A stretch of DNA of 64,000 nucleotides, taken from Nitrosospira sp. Nl5. GTDB lineage: Bacteria; Pseudomonadota; Gammaproteobacteria; Burkholderiales; Nitrosomonadaceae. A program made the position numbers and the translations under genes. Positions within the stretch are counted from its first letter, which is position 1, and every line of letters starts with the position of its first letter. The DNA is taken from contig NZ_FMVQ01000014.1 in assembly GCF_900102495.1 (NCBI RefSeq), positions 1-64,000 of the forward strand, given 5' to 3'. This document shows positions 1-9,042 of this stretch, one piece after another. Under the pieces are notes generated by a model, which did no database searches, was not told the DNA's origin, and saw only the letters and a list, made by a program, of their open reading frames with translations.

Positions 1-3000
1 ATGAGCCCGAGCACAACCCTGCGGTGTCCCTGCATGGCGATAACCTTGCCTATGTCATCTATACCTCCGGTTCTACCGGGAAACCAAAGGGGGTAACTGT
101 TCGTCATCAAGCGCTCAGCCACTTTCTGATCAGCATGCGCCAGCTTCCAGGCATAGATGCCGACGACACCCTCGTTTCCGTAACGGCGCTGTCATTCGAC
201 ATCGCGGCACTCGAACTGTACGTACCTCTGATCGCAGGCGCTCGGGTGGTGCTTACGCCGCAAACGGCGACTCGTGATGGATTAATTTTGGCGCAACTAC
301 TTGCGACCCATCAGCCGAACCTCCTGCAGTCCACTCCTGCTGGCTGGCGGATGTTGCTGGCTGCTGGATGGAAGGGTCCGCAAGGAGAAGGGAAAAAGTC
401 GTTCAAAGCACTATGCGGCGGGGAGACCCTGCAGATCGATCTTGCCAATCAGTTGCGTGAACTGGGCGTCGAATTATGGAACATGTATGGTCCTACGGAG
501 ACAACCATCTGGTCTGTAGCTGGAAGTGTAGACAAGGATACCGATACACCATCCCTGGGCACGCCCGTTGCCGGCACGAACGCATACATACTCGACGCTT
601 ATCTCAACCCCGTGCCCCAAGGTGTGGCTGGAGAGTTGTACCTTGGAGGTATCGGACTGGCGCGCGGTTATCTGAATCGTGGCGGGTTGAGCGCGGAGCG
701 TTTCATAGCCGATCCTTTCGATGATCAGGGAGGGCGGCTGTACCGGACGGGTGATGTGGCAAGGTGGCGAGCGGACGGACAGATTGAATATCTGGGAAGG
801 CTGGACCATCAGGTCAAGGTACGGGGATTCCGGATTGAGCTGGGGGAAATCGAAGCGCAGCTGCTTGCGCAGGCAGGAGTGAGGGAAGCTGTAGCCATTG
901 CCCGGGAGGGGGCAAGCGGAACGAGGCTGATTGCCTACGTATCGCTGCACGCGGGAGCCGAAGTGGAAGCGGGTGCTTTGCGTGAGGGGATTGCGAAGGT
1001 TTTGCCGGACTACATGCTGCCATCTGCGATAATAGTGCTGGAGGCTCTGCCGCTCAATCCGAACGGCAAGGTGGACCGCAAGGCATTGCCCGAGCCGGAA
1101 CTGGCCCACCGTGACAACCATGAGCCGCCCCAGGGGGAGGTGGAAGAGGCGCTGGCGGGCATCTGGGCGGCGGTGCTCGGCATCGGACAGGTGGGGCGGA
1201 ACGACAACTTCTTTGAAATGGGGGGAGATTCCATACTCAGTCTCCAGATCGTCACCAAAGCGCGCCGCGCGGGCTGGAAGATCACGCCGCGGCAATTGTT
1301 CGAACGGCAGAACATCGCGGCGTTGGCGGAGCTGGTTGAAACAATCCAGGAATCGAATGCGGTCGCCTCGGAGCGTGGCTACCTCCACGATTACGTAAGT
1401 GCTGAAGTCGTTGCTTCGTTGGTATTTACCGATGATGACATCGACGACGTCTATCCTCTGTCGCCCACACAGGAAGGAATGCTGTTCCATACGCTGGAAT
1501 CTGCGGAAGAAGGTACGGGACTTTATGTGAACCAGCTCAGCGTTGAAGTGGAGGGCCTTGACCCGGAAAGGTTAGCGAGCGCATGGCAGGCGATGGTCAG
1601 GCGTCATCCGGTCCTGCGTACAGGTTTTCTGTGGCAAGCTGGCTTGGCTCGTCCGCTCCAGATTGTATTCAGGCAGGCTAGCGTCCCTATTGTCCCCGTT
1701 GTTCACCTGGATTGGAGCGGTCTGGATCAGCTCGAATCAAGGATTGCCGCTTATGCGGATGAAGATCTGAAGCGCGAGTTTGATTTCCTCAACCCGCCCC
1801 TGGTCCGACTCAGCCTGATCCGGATAGCGGAGAACCGCCACCGACTGATATGGACGAGACATCATATCCTGCTGGATGGGTGGAGCGATACGAGGCTGAT
1901 TAGCGAGTGGCTGCGTAGCTACGATAATGAAATTCTCGAGCCACGGGGACCCGACTATGGTAATTATGTGCGTTGGCTCGCACGACAGAACGTCGAGGCT
2001 ACCAGGGACTTCTGGCAAACTGAACTTCTTGGTCTTGAAGGTCCGACTTTGCTCGCAAAGCCGGCAACCAAAGCAACAGCAAAAGAAGGACGATCAGGCT
2101 TCGCTCAGATCTATACCCGACTGACCCCGGAGGAAACCCGCCAATTGCAAGCGTTTGCGCAACGCCAGAGGGTGACGGTCAATACTATCGTGCAGGCGGC
2201 ATGGGGACTGCTTTTGCAGCGTCATACGGGCAGGGAAACCGTCGTCTTCGGGGCGACAGTAGCAGGTCGGCCTCCCAGCCTCCCAAATTCCGAAGAAATT
2301 CTGGGACTGTTTATCAACACGATTCCCGTTCCCATAGGGCGCCGGAGCAATTTGTCGGTGGCAGAACATCTCGGCCTGCTGCAACAGACAAATGCCAGGC
2401 TGCGCGAACACGAGCATGCCTCGCTCGCCGATGTACAGCGCTGGGCAGGTTCTCCGGGACAGCCTCTCTTTGATAGTATTGTCGTGTTCGAGAATTATCC
2501 CGTCGATGAGGCACTGCGGGGCAACGAATTCTATGGGCTTCGTTTTGGAGAGGTCGAAGGTAAGGGACTCACCGGTTACGCCATGGATTTGCAAGTCGTG
2601 ATTGGTGACACTCTCGAAATCGAGTATGCCTATGGGCGAAAGGATTTCGCAGACGAGTTTGTGCTTGAATTGCGCGATCATATGGAACTCGTGATACGGG
2701 AAATGATGGCTCATCCGCAGCGTGCCATGGGGGAGTTGGGGTGGATGGGATGGGCCGGTCTCGACAGCGTGTTTTCTCTGGGGCGGAACCAGCATGTTGA
2801 TCGCAGCGTGGGGAACGTACCGCGCCACGCAGTTCACCATGCAATTGAACAAAATGCGCTCTCACGGCCTGGAGCTATCGCGCTGCTCATGGATGAGCAG
2901 GAACTTTGTTACTCCGAACTGAACTTACGGGCGAACCGGCTTGCGCACCATCTTATTTCACTGGGCGCTCGAACGGAAATCCGAATCGGCGTCGCAATGG

Positions 3001-5507
3001 AGCGCTCGCTCGATGTGATTGTGGCACTGCTTGCGGTACTCAAGGCGGGCGCCGCCTACGTGCCCCTGGATCCGGAATATCCGGTTGAGCGGCTTTCATT
3101 CATGATGGAAGACAGCGCATTATCGATTCTGATAACGCAAAGCAAGGTCCTGCCAAAGCTTGGGGCCATCAAAGCGGCGCGAACGGTGGTATTGGATACG
3201 GTCGATCTTGGGGATGGGCCGGATTCGAATCCCCAGGTTTCGATCAACGAGCACAACCTTGCCTATGTCATCTACACTTCGGGATCGACGGGCATTCCAA
3301 AAGGCGTAGCAGTCACGCATGGTCCGTTGGCGATGCATTGCAGGGCGACCGCCGAGATTTATGGCATGAGTCCGCGCTCGTGCGAGCTGCTTTTCATGTC
3401 CTTTTCGTTCGATGGCGCCCATGAGCGCTGGCTTACCGCGCTGACGGTCGGCGCCGGATTGGCAGTGCGAGACCAGGAGCTGTGGACCGCTGAACAGACC
3501 TACCGTGCCCTGCACGATTATGGCATCACCAATGCCGCATTTCCACCGGCCTATTTGGGACAGGTTGCCGAATGGGCGGCGCCCCGCAGCGATCCACCCC
3601 CTGTCGAGCTTTACGTGTTCGGGGGGGAAGCCATGCCCAAGGCGTCGTATGACCTCGTCCGTCGGACGCTAAGGCCGCGCATTCTGATCAATGGGTATGG
3701 ACCGACGGAGACTGTCGTCACGCCGTTGATCTGGAGGACTGAGGCAAGTTCCAGTTTTGATTGCGCATATGCGCCGATAGGGCGTCCAGTGGGGGAGCGG
3801 GCTGCGTATGTGCTTGATGTTGACATGCAGCCCGTGCCCAAGGGCGTAGTGGGCGAGCTATATATCGGCGGCTACGGGTTGGCGCGAGGGTATCTTGGAC
3901 GAGCCGGCTTGACAGCGGAACGCTTCGTGGCAGACCCGTTCGATGAGAAGGGGGGGGGGCGGCTCTATCGCACGGGGGACCTCGTACGCTGGCTGGATGA
4001 CGGCAACATCGAATACATCGGCCGAAACGATCACCAGGTGAAAATTCGCGGCTTTCGCATCGAGCTGGGAGAAATCGAGGCGCGCATACGTGAAGTAACC
4101 GGAGTGGCAGAAGCAGCGGTTGTCGTTCACGCGGGCGCGGCAGGCCATCAACTGACTGCTTACGTGGTTCCGGCACCCGGTGCACAATCTCCGGTTCTCA
4201 CAGCCCGCCTTAAGCAGGAGCTTGCAGGACGGCTGCCTGAATACATGATTCCTGCGCATATTATCGCCGTGGCAGCCCTGCCGCGACTGACGAGCGGCAA
4301 ACTGGACCGGCAAGCATTACCGGAGCCGGGCGTTACGGACGCCGCCGCCTCGGACACGTATTGCGCACCCTCCACACGTGAAGCGAGATTATTGGCCGGC
4401 ATCTGGCAAGAAGTGCTGGGTGTGGAACGAGTGGGTGAAACCGACAACTTTTTTGCCCTTGGCGGAGATTCGTTATCGAGCCTGAAGGTGATGGCACGCA
4501 TGCGCAATCTGAGCGAAGCGAAATTTGATCTCAAGCTGCGGGATTTGATGCAGCGGCCCACGATTGCTGGATTGCTCGGGCTGGATCTGCAGGCGCAGCA
4601 GAGGACACAGGCACTGCTCGCGTTGAACCTTGCTGCAGGAAAAGGGCATGCCCAACCGTTGTTCTGTATTCATGCCGGGCTGGGGACAGTATTCGATTAC
4701 CAGCCTCTCGCGCGTCAGCTCCAGGCTAAGCGAACGGTCTATGGACTTCCCTGCCGGATGCTCGCGGATCATACATACAACGACGTGTCCCTCGATCAGA
4801 TGGCGAAGGACTATAGCGGGATAATCCGGTCCATGCAGCCGGAAGGTACGTACCACCTGCTGGGCTGGTCCCTTGGAGGCACGCTGGCAGCCATGATTGC
4901 CGCGCGTCTGGAGGCAGAGGGACAAACGGTGGCATTCCTCGGGCTGATTGATTCTTTTATTCCCGGTGACGAGCAATCGGAGTCCGATGACTGGCGATGC
5001 GATTTTTCTGATTTTGTTTCCTTAGTCGTTCCTGGCGCGAAGCCTGGCGATGTAATACAGGATGACTTACCGGATGGTGAATGTGCGACAGAATCAGAAC
5101 AGCCATCTGAGCAGGCAATCACCGGTTTACTGGAAGATCTCATTTCGGCCGAACAGATCCGGGTGCGCACAGGAGAAGAGGGCAATACGGAGGCCGGAGG
5201 CTACGCTGACATGGGAGCCGAAGAGCTGGCACGTATCTTTATCGTGGCGCGCCAGTTGAAAGCACTGTCGCTGCAGGCATCCGCACTGAGTCCCTTGCAA
5301 GTACAGGCAACCTGCTGGTGGGCGGCGACACGTCCGCTATCTGACCGGCTGGCGCTTGCCCTGCAAATCGAGCAAGAGACATTACAGTCAATCGAACTTG
5401 ATGCCGATCATTTCGCAATCGTACGAACGGAATCTTTGCTGCTGGGAGTGGAATCCACGCTCGCGGCTACCTCGGATTGTGTAACGAAGGCCGAGGAGGT
5501 TGATTAA
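1..5507 (+). CDS. Non-ribosomal peptide synthetase, 3' part (A-T-C-A-T-TE), siderophore assembly
   Basis: The reading frame is open to the left edge, so the 5' part is missing; about 1834 codons are present. Residues below are counted from a GTG at position 24. Domains in order: adenylation 1 (A3 motif YVIYTSGSTGKPKG near the start, up to about 350), carrier 1 (GGDS, phosphopantetheine Ser403), condensation about 468-900 (HHILLDG at 613), adenylation 2 about 938-1430, carrier 2 (Ser1483) and a type I thioesterase about 1540-1820 (GWSLGG Ser1616, His1796). Aligned by eye to GrsA, the A1 pocket reads DILQLGMIWK, close to the known glycine code. A2 reads DGEAVGGVTK, which from memory resembles codes for ornithine-type residues. 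The terminal TE implies release or cyclisation here. The hydroxylase and acyltransferase nearby imply a hydroxamate siderophore. A2 contains a run of ten G. Confidence 0.95.
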   Translation, partial: EPEHNPAVSLHGDNLAYVIYTSGSTGKPKGVTVRHQALSHFLISMRQLPGIDADDTLVSVTALSFDIAALELYVPLIAGARVVLTPQTATRDGLILAQLLATHQPNLLQSTPAGWRMLLAAGWKGPQGEGKKSFKALCGGETLQIDLANQLRELGVELWNMYGPTETTIWSVAGSVDKDTDTPSLGTPVAGTNAYILDAYLNPVPQGVAGELYLGGIGLARGYLNRGGLSAERFIADPFDDQGGRLYRTGDVARWRADGQIEYLGRLDHQVKVRGFRIELGEIEAQLLAQAGVREAVAIAREGASGTRLIAYVSLHAGAEVEAGALREGIAKVLPDYMLPSAIIVLEALPLNPNGKVDRKALPEPELAHRDNHEPPQGEVEEALAGIWAAVLGIGQVGRNDNFFEMGGDSILSLQIVTKARRAGWKITPRQLFERQNIAALAELVETIQESNAVASERGYLHDYVSAEVVASLVFTDDDIDDVYPLSPTQEGMLFHTLESAEEGTGLYVNQLSVEVEGLDPERLASAWQAMVRRHPVLRTGFLWQAGLARPLQIVFRQASVPIVPVVHLDWSGLDQLESRIAAYADEDLKREFDFLNPPLVRLSLIRIAENRHRLIWTRHHILLDGWSDTRLISEWLRSYDNEILEPRGPDYGNYVRWLARQNVEATRDFWQTELLGLEGPTLLAKPATKATAKEGRSGFAQIYTRLTPEETRQLQAFAQRQRVTVNTIVQAAWGLLLQRHTGRETVVFGATVAGRPPSLPNSEEILGLFINTIPVPIGRRSNLSVAEHLGLLQQTNARLREHEHASLADVQRWAGSPGQPLFDSIVVFENYPVDEALRGNEFYGLRFGEVEGKGLTGYAMDLQVVIGDTLEIEYAYGRKDFADEFVLELRDHMELVIREMMAHPQRAMGELGWMGWAGLDSVFSLGRNQHVDRSVGNVPRHAVHHAIEQNALSRPGAIALLMDEQELCYSELNLRANRLAHHLISLGARTEIRIGVAMERSLDVIVALLAVLKAGAAYVPLDPEYPVERLSFMMEDSALSILITQSKVLPKLGAIKAARTVVLDTVDLGDGPDSNPQVSINEHNLAYVIYTSGSTGIPKGVAVTHGPLAMHCRATAEIYGMSPRSCELLFMSFSFDGAHERWLTALTVGAGLAVRDQELWTAEQTYRALHDYGITNAAFPPAYLGQVAEWAAPRSDPPPVELYVFGGEAMPKASYDLVRRTLRPRILINGYGPTETVVTPLIWRTEASSSFDCAYAPIGRPVGERAAYVLDVDMQPVPKGVVGELYIGGYGLARGYLGRAGLTAERFVADPFDEKGGGRLYRTGDLVRWLDDGNIEYIGRNDHQVKIRGFRIELGEIEARIREVTGVAEAAVVVHAGAAGHQLTAYVVPAPGAQSPVLTARLKQELAGRLPEYMIPAHIIAVAALPRLTSGKLDRQALPEPGVTDAAASDTYCAPSTREARLLAGIWQEVLGVERVGETDNFFALGGDSLSSLKVMARMRNLSEAKFDLKLRDLMQRPTIAGLLGLDLQAQQRTQALLALNLAAGKGHAQPLFCIHAGLGTVFDYQPLARQLQAKRTVYGLPCRMLADHTYNDVSLDQMAKDYSGIIRSMQPEGTYHLLGWSLGGTLAAMIAARLEAEGQTVAFLGLIDSFIPGDEQSESDDWRCDFSDFVSLVVPGAKPGDVIQDDLPDGECATESEQPSEQAITGLLEDLISAEQIRVRTGEEGNTEAGGYADMGAEELARIFIVARQLKALSLQASALSPLQVQATCWWAATRPLSDRLALALQIEQETLQSIELDADHFAIVRTESLLLGVESTLAATSDCVTKAEEVD
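3950..3959 (+). repeat. Poly-G tract (10 G) inside the NRPS gene
   Basis: Ten consecutive G fall in the second adenylation domain, just before the RLYRTGD motif. At the equivalent place the first adenylation domain has one glycine fewer. The frame stays open as given. A tract of this length is prone to slippage or to miscalled length. Confidence 0.9.
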
Positions 5508-5527
5508 TGCCGGAGGGTAACTGCTAA
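5507..5527 (+). other. Six-codon ORF coupled to the NRPS stop (TAATG)
   Basis: An ATG overlaps the NRPS stop codon as TAATG and opens MPEGNC followed by a stop. This is the usual geometry of a translationally coupled next gene, but the frame closes at once. It may be the scar of a lost downstream gene or chance. Confidence 0.2.
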
Positions 5528-5568
5528 CAAACGTGGCTTTAAACCGGGATCAAGTTGCTTGTGCGCAA

Positions 5569-6531
5569 CTATGGCTGAAATGCTTCAGCGAGCGTCTGCG
5601 CGATATCCTGGCGCACCAGACCGGCGTCTCGTACAATATTCCCGAGACGGGCGAAATCATGGGTCATTCCTCCGTAGACCTTGAGATGGCTATGAACGCC
5701 TGACGCTTTAAGCCTGTTTGCATATGCGATACCTTCATCCACCAAGGGGTCGTATTCGGCCAAAGCAAGGAATGCCGGTGCGAGGCCGTCCAGATAGGCC
5801 GCTTCAAGGGGCGCAAAACGCCAATCCATCCGATCCTCACTGTTACGCAGGTAATGGTTGAACATCCATTGCAGCGTCGTGGCTTCAAGCAGATGACCGT
5901 GAGCAAAACGATTGTGCGACCTGGTGTTTTGCCAGGCGCTCGTGCACGGATAAAGGAGCACCTGCAGCACTGGCTGCGGCCATCCAGTGTCACGTGCCGC
6001 GATCGTTAACCCGGTTGCCAGCGTTCCTCCCGCGCTATCGCCGCCCACCGCGATGCGGTGTGTATCGACACCGTAGGCGGGTCCGTTTGATAACAGCCAT
6101 TGATAGGCATCTTGCGCATCATGAACGGCAGTCGGGAATTTGTGCTCGGGCGCGAGCCGGTATGCAACGCTCAGGACACAACATGGCGTAAGCGCAGCCA
6201 GTGCGCGGCAAAGCGAATCGTGAGAATCAAGGCTGCCGACGCAGTATCCACCGCCATGAAAATACAGTAGCGCCGGCAAGGAAACCCCATCGAGTGGTTC
6301 GCCCGATGCGGGCGCATAAAGCCGCGTATTGATCTGATCGCCATCACGGCAGGGGATGTTGATTGAATTGATGCTTACGGCCTTCGTACCCGGAGAATCC
6401 AGCGTCAGGGTTGAAGCATCGTATGCCGCACGCGCTTTTGGTGGCGTCAATTCATGCAACGGTTGCGCACCATTGGCGATGCCGGCTTCGACAAGCTCAA
6501 GAAATGCGGCAAGATCGGGGTCAAGCGCCAC
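5569..6531 (-). CDS. Alpha/beta hydrolase, hormone-sensitive lipase (HSL) family esterase
   Basis: A 320-residue protein of the HSL/Aes esterase family. It has the HGGG oxyanion-hole motif (HGGGYCVG, about residue 92), the nucleophile elbow GDSAGG (about 164), a late Asp in EYDPLVDEG and the catalytic His in GGMTHDF near the C terminus. There is no signal peptide, so it is probably cytoplasmic. It is the last gene of the leftward siderophore genes, 47 bp after the TonB receptor, and converges with the NRPS. A role in hydrolysing an imported or intermediate siderophore is plausible from context, but the substrate is not shown by the sequence. Confidence 0.88.
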   Translation of the reverse strand: MALDPDLAAFLELVEAGIANGAQPLHELTPPKARAAYDASTLTLDSPGTKAVSINSINIPCRDGDQINTRLYAPASGEPLDGVSLPALLYFHGGGYCVGSLDSHDSLCRALAALTPCCVLSVAYRLAPEHKFPTAVHDAQDAYQWLLSNGPAYGVDTHRIAVGGDSAGGTLATGLTIAARDTGWPQPVLQVLLYPCTSAWQNTRSHNRFAHGHLLEATTLQWMFNHYLRNSEDRMDWRFAPLEAAYLDGLAPAFLALAEYDPLVDEGIAYANRLKASGVHSHLKVYGGMTHDFARLGNIVRDAGLVRQDIAQTLAEAFQP

Positions 6532-6578
6532 TGCGAGTGCTCAGGCTACAGTGTAGTAAGGATTTTTGTACGGACATG

Positions 6579-8945
6579 TTAAAACCTGAATTTTAATGTC
6601 CCGACAACAGTACGTTGCGTGCCCATGAAAAAGCTTCCGCCGGAGCCTGGGACGACAGAACTTGCAGAGAAGTATTTTTCATTAAATATGTTATTGGCAT
6701 TTATGAGAAATTGCCAGGGGCCGTGATCGTATCGAACAACTGCGTCGAACAGGGTGAACGACGGTGTGATGCTTGTGTTTGCATCATCATTAAATACCTT
6801 ACCCACATAGCGCACGCCGCCCCCGATGAAGAATCCCCTCAACCAGTCGACATTCAACGTGCCGAGGTTATAATCGAGCCAGCCAGAAGTGCTTGTGTTG
6901 GGAACCAGGATGGGCATTTTACCTTCAAAACCTTGCGCACTTTCGGTTACCTTGACGTCGTTATAGGTGAAGGCACCAATCAAATTCAGTCCTCGAAAAA
7001 CCTCTGTCCTTGCTTCTAATTCCGCGCCCCGGGAGCGGATCTCGCCTGTTTGCGACAAGCCAAGCGGTGTGCGAGGATCAGGAATCAAAACGTTGGTTTT
7101 GGTCAACTCGAACAACGCCGCGGTAAACAAACTCCTAGTGCCTGGAGGCTGATACTTGATGCCTACCTCGTATTGAGATGCTCGCGTAGGTTCGAAGGGA
7201 GTGTTATTAAAAAAATTGAGCCCATATTGAGGCAGAAACGACTGCGAATAGCTCACATAAGGCGCGACGCCGCTGGAGAAAAGGTAGGTCAGGCCTGCCC
7301 TGCCGGTGTATGCTGCATCCTTGCTCGGGGAATGCTGCGGGTCGAAGATATTAACGTTAGTAACGCTCGACACCCTGTCGTGGCGCCCGCTCAGAGTTAA
7401 AACCCAGCGCTGGTCAAACTTGATTTGATCCTGTACGTAAAAGCCAACCTGGTCTACCTTTTGGGCGCCATTGATGAACAGCGAATTCGGGGTGGGCATC
7501 GGTTGGTTATATCTGGGGTTGAAAATATCAATGGAGGGGGTTGGAGCAGAGGGTGTAAAATATTGAAGGGTGGACTCAACGCGGTTCCAGTCGATTCCAA
7601 CCAAGACGGTGTGACGCAGAGGGCCTGTGTGAGCACGAGCTTCCACATGTGTATCCAGCACGGTTTGGTCCACTTGCTCTCTGGTACTGAATGCTGAGCG
7701 ACGCAGGGTTCGCCCATCCCCAGCAAATCGAGTTCCTGTATCAGGATCAAAACCGGGATCGATGTCCCTGTACCTGCCGTCAAGCCGCATGAAACGGAAG
7801 TTTTGTCGCGCCGTGAAGGTTTCATTGATATGGTGCTCAAGTTTGTAGCTGAAGGAGGCCTGGTCGGTTGAATACCGCGTAAAATTGGGTTCGGCCAGAA
7901 TCGTATTGGTAGGGCTACCATCTGGCGCAGCCTGTAAAAAGGCGGACCCTTCACTACGGTTGTTCAGGATGTCACCAAAAAGAGTAATGGATGTCCTGTC
8001 GGTTGGACGCCAGGTCAGCGATGGCGAGATGTAAAAGCGCCTGATCTGTGCCCGGTCTCCCCCTGTATTGGCAAAGCGTACCTGGGTATCCGTATCCAGC
8101 GCGGAAGTAACGAGGCGGAACATCAGCGTGCCGTCGGCATTCACCAAACCGAAGTCCGTGGCGATCCGCTTGCGATCGAAGTTACCGTACTGGAGTTCAA
8201 TTTCACGGATGGGGGTGGCGCTGGGAAGTTTGGTGACGCGATTCACAATACCTCCCGCGTCGCCACGGCCAAAAGTGACTGAGCTGGGACCGCGCAATAC
8301 ATCTACCCGCTCAAGAGAATAGGGATCGGTGATGAAGTCGGCGAAAAAAAGCCCTCTCCCCTGCTGGCTTAAATTATCCCGGAAATTAGCAGTGCTCAGG
8401 GAGTTGAAGCCGCGCATACTTACATACTCGAAACCCCGCCCCTCAAACCCGAACTGATCGACCACCACGCCCGGTACATAACGCAGTGCTTCGGTGAAAT
8501 GGAGGTTCACGCCGCGCATATCCATCTCACGGCGGGTAACAACCGAAATTGATTGGGGTATTTCTATAATCGGCGTGCTGGTCTTGGTCGCTGTCATGCT
8601 GCTCTTGGTAACATAGCTGTCTTCCCCTTTATCCTTGACGACCATTGTCGGCAAGACAGTTTCTGCCGGCTTCGATGTTTCCGCAGCCTGTTGCGTATCG
8701 CCAGCAACCGGGGCGGCTTTCTCTTTCGAGCCGGTTGATTCAGCAGCAGCCGGCCGCTGTGTATCGTCTACGGCTGGCGGGGCTTTCTTCTCCGTTTTCG
8801 CGGGTTCCGGCCCAGTCTGCTGCGCGTGGGCGTAACCGGCCATTGATAAGCCGAGAAGCGCGTACCCTACTGCGCTACAGAGTCTGGTAAGTGGTAGAGA
8901 TTTAAGTGGATTAAGCCCTTTAATAGTTTTTGTGTAGGCCTTCAT
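6579..8945 (-). CDS. TonB-dependent siderophore receptor
   Basis: A 788-residue outer-membrane receptor of the FhuA/FpvA type. It has a signal peptide ending near AHA-QQ, then a Pro/Ala/Glu/Lys-rich linker (about 42-110) with two imperfect copies of an EK-AP-DTQ-AA-E unit. A plug domain follows (IPQSISVVTRREMD; ERVDVLRGPSSVTFGRGDAGG) and a beta-barrel ending in Phe (LKFRF), as expected for Bam-dependent insertion. The linker does not look like an STN signalling domain, so surface signalling through this receptor is unlikely. The hydroxylase and acyltransferase genes lie 97 bp upstream on the same strand. It probably imports the ferric form of the hydroxamate siderophore. Confidence 0.93.
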   Translation of the reverse strand: MKAYTKTIKGLNPLKSLPLTRLCSAVGYALLGLSMAGYAHAQQTGPEPAKTEKKAPPAVDDTQRPAAAESTGSKEKAAPVAGDTQQAAETSKPAETVLPTMVVKDKGEDSYVTKSSMTATKTSTPIIEIPQSISVVTRREMDMRGVNLHFTEALRYVPGVVVDQFGFEGRGFEYVSMRGFNSLSTANFRDNLSQQGRGLFFADFITDPYSLERVDVLRGPSSVTFGRGDAGGIVNRVTKLPSATPIREIELQYGNFDRKRIATDFGLVNADGTLMFRLVTSALDTDTQVRFANTGGDRAQIRRFYISPSLTWRPTDRTSITLFGDILNNRSEGSAFLQAAPDGSPTNTILAEPNFTRYSTDQASFSYKLEHHINETFTARQNFRFMRLDGRYRDIDPGFDPDTGTRFAGDGRTLRRSAFSTREQVDQTVLDTHVEARAHTGPLRHTVLVGIDWNRVESTLQYFTPSAPTPSIDIFNPRYNQPMPTPNSLFINGAQKVDQVGFYVQDQIKFDQRWVLTLSGRHDRVSSVTNVNIFDPQHSPSKDAAYTGRAGLTYLFSSGVAPYVSYSQSFLPQYGLNFFNNTPFEPTRASQYEVGIKYQPPGTRSLFTAALFELTKTNVLIPDPRTPLGLSQTGEIRSRGAELEARTEVFRGLNLIGAFTYNDVKVTESAQGFEGKMPILVPNTSTSGWLDYNLGTLNVDWLRGFFIGGGVRYVGKVFNDDANTSITPSFTLFDAVVRYDHGPWQFLINANNIFNEKYFSASSVVPGSGGSFFMGTQRTVVGTLKFRF

Positions 8946-9042
8946 GGTAGTTGCTCAGTGGTTAAAAAGTCGGTATGTTATAGAGAAGTTGGGTGGCCAG
9001 TGGGTGTTTTTGGCAACAAAAGTCGAAAAGATAAAATGATTT

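Noticed and set aside
474-1490. 338-codon frame on the minus strand
   Set aside because: Antisense shadow of the NRPS; the product has no family features.
2094-2852. 252-codon frame on the minus strand
   Set aside because: Antisense to the condensation domain region of the NRPS; no recognisable protein.
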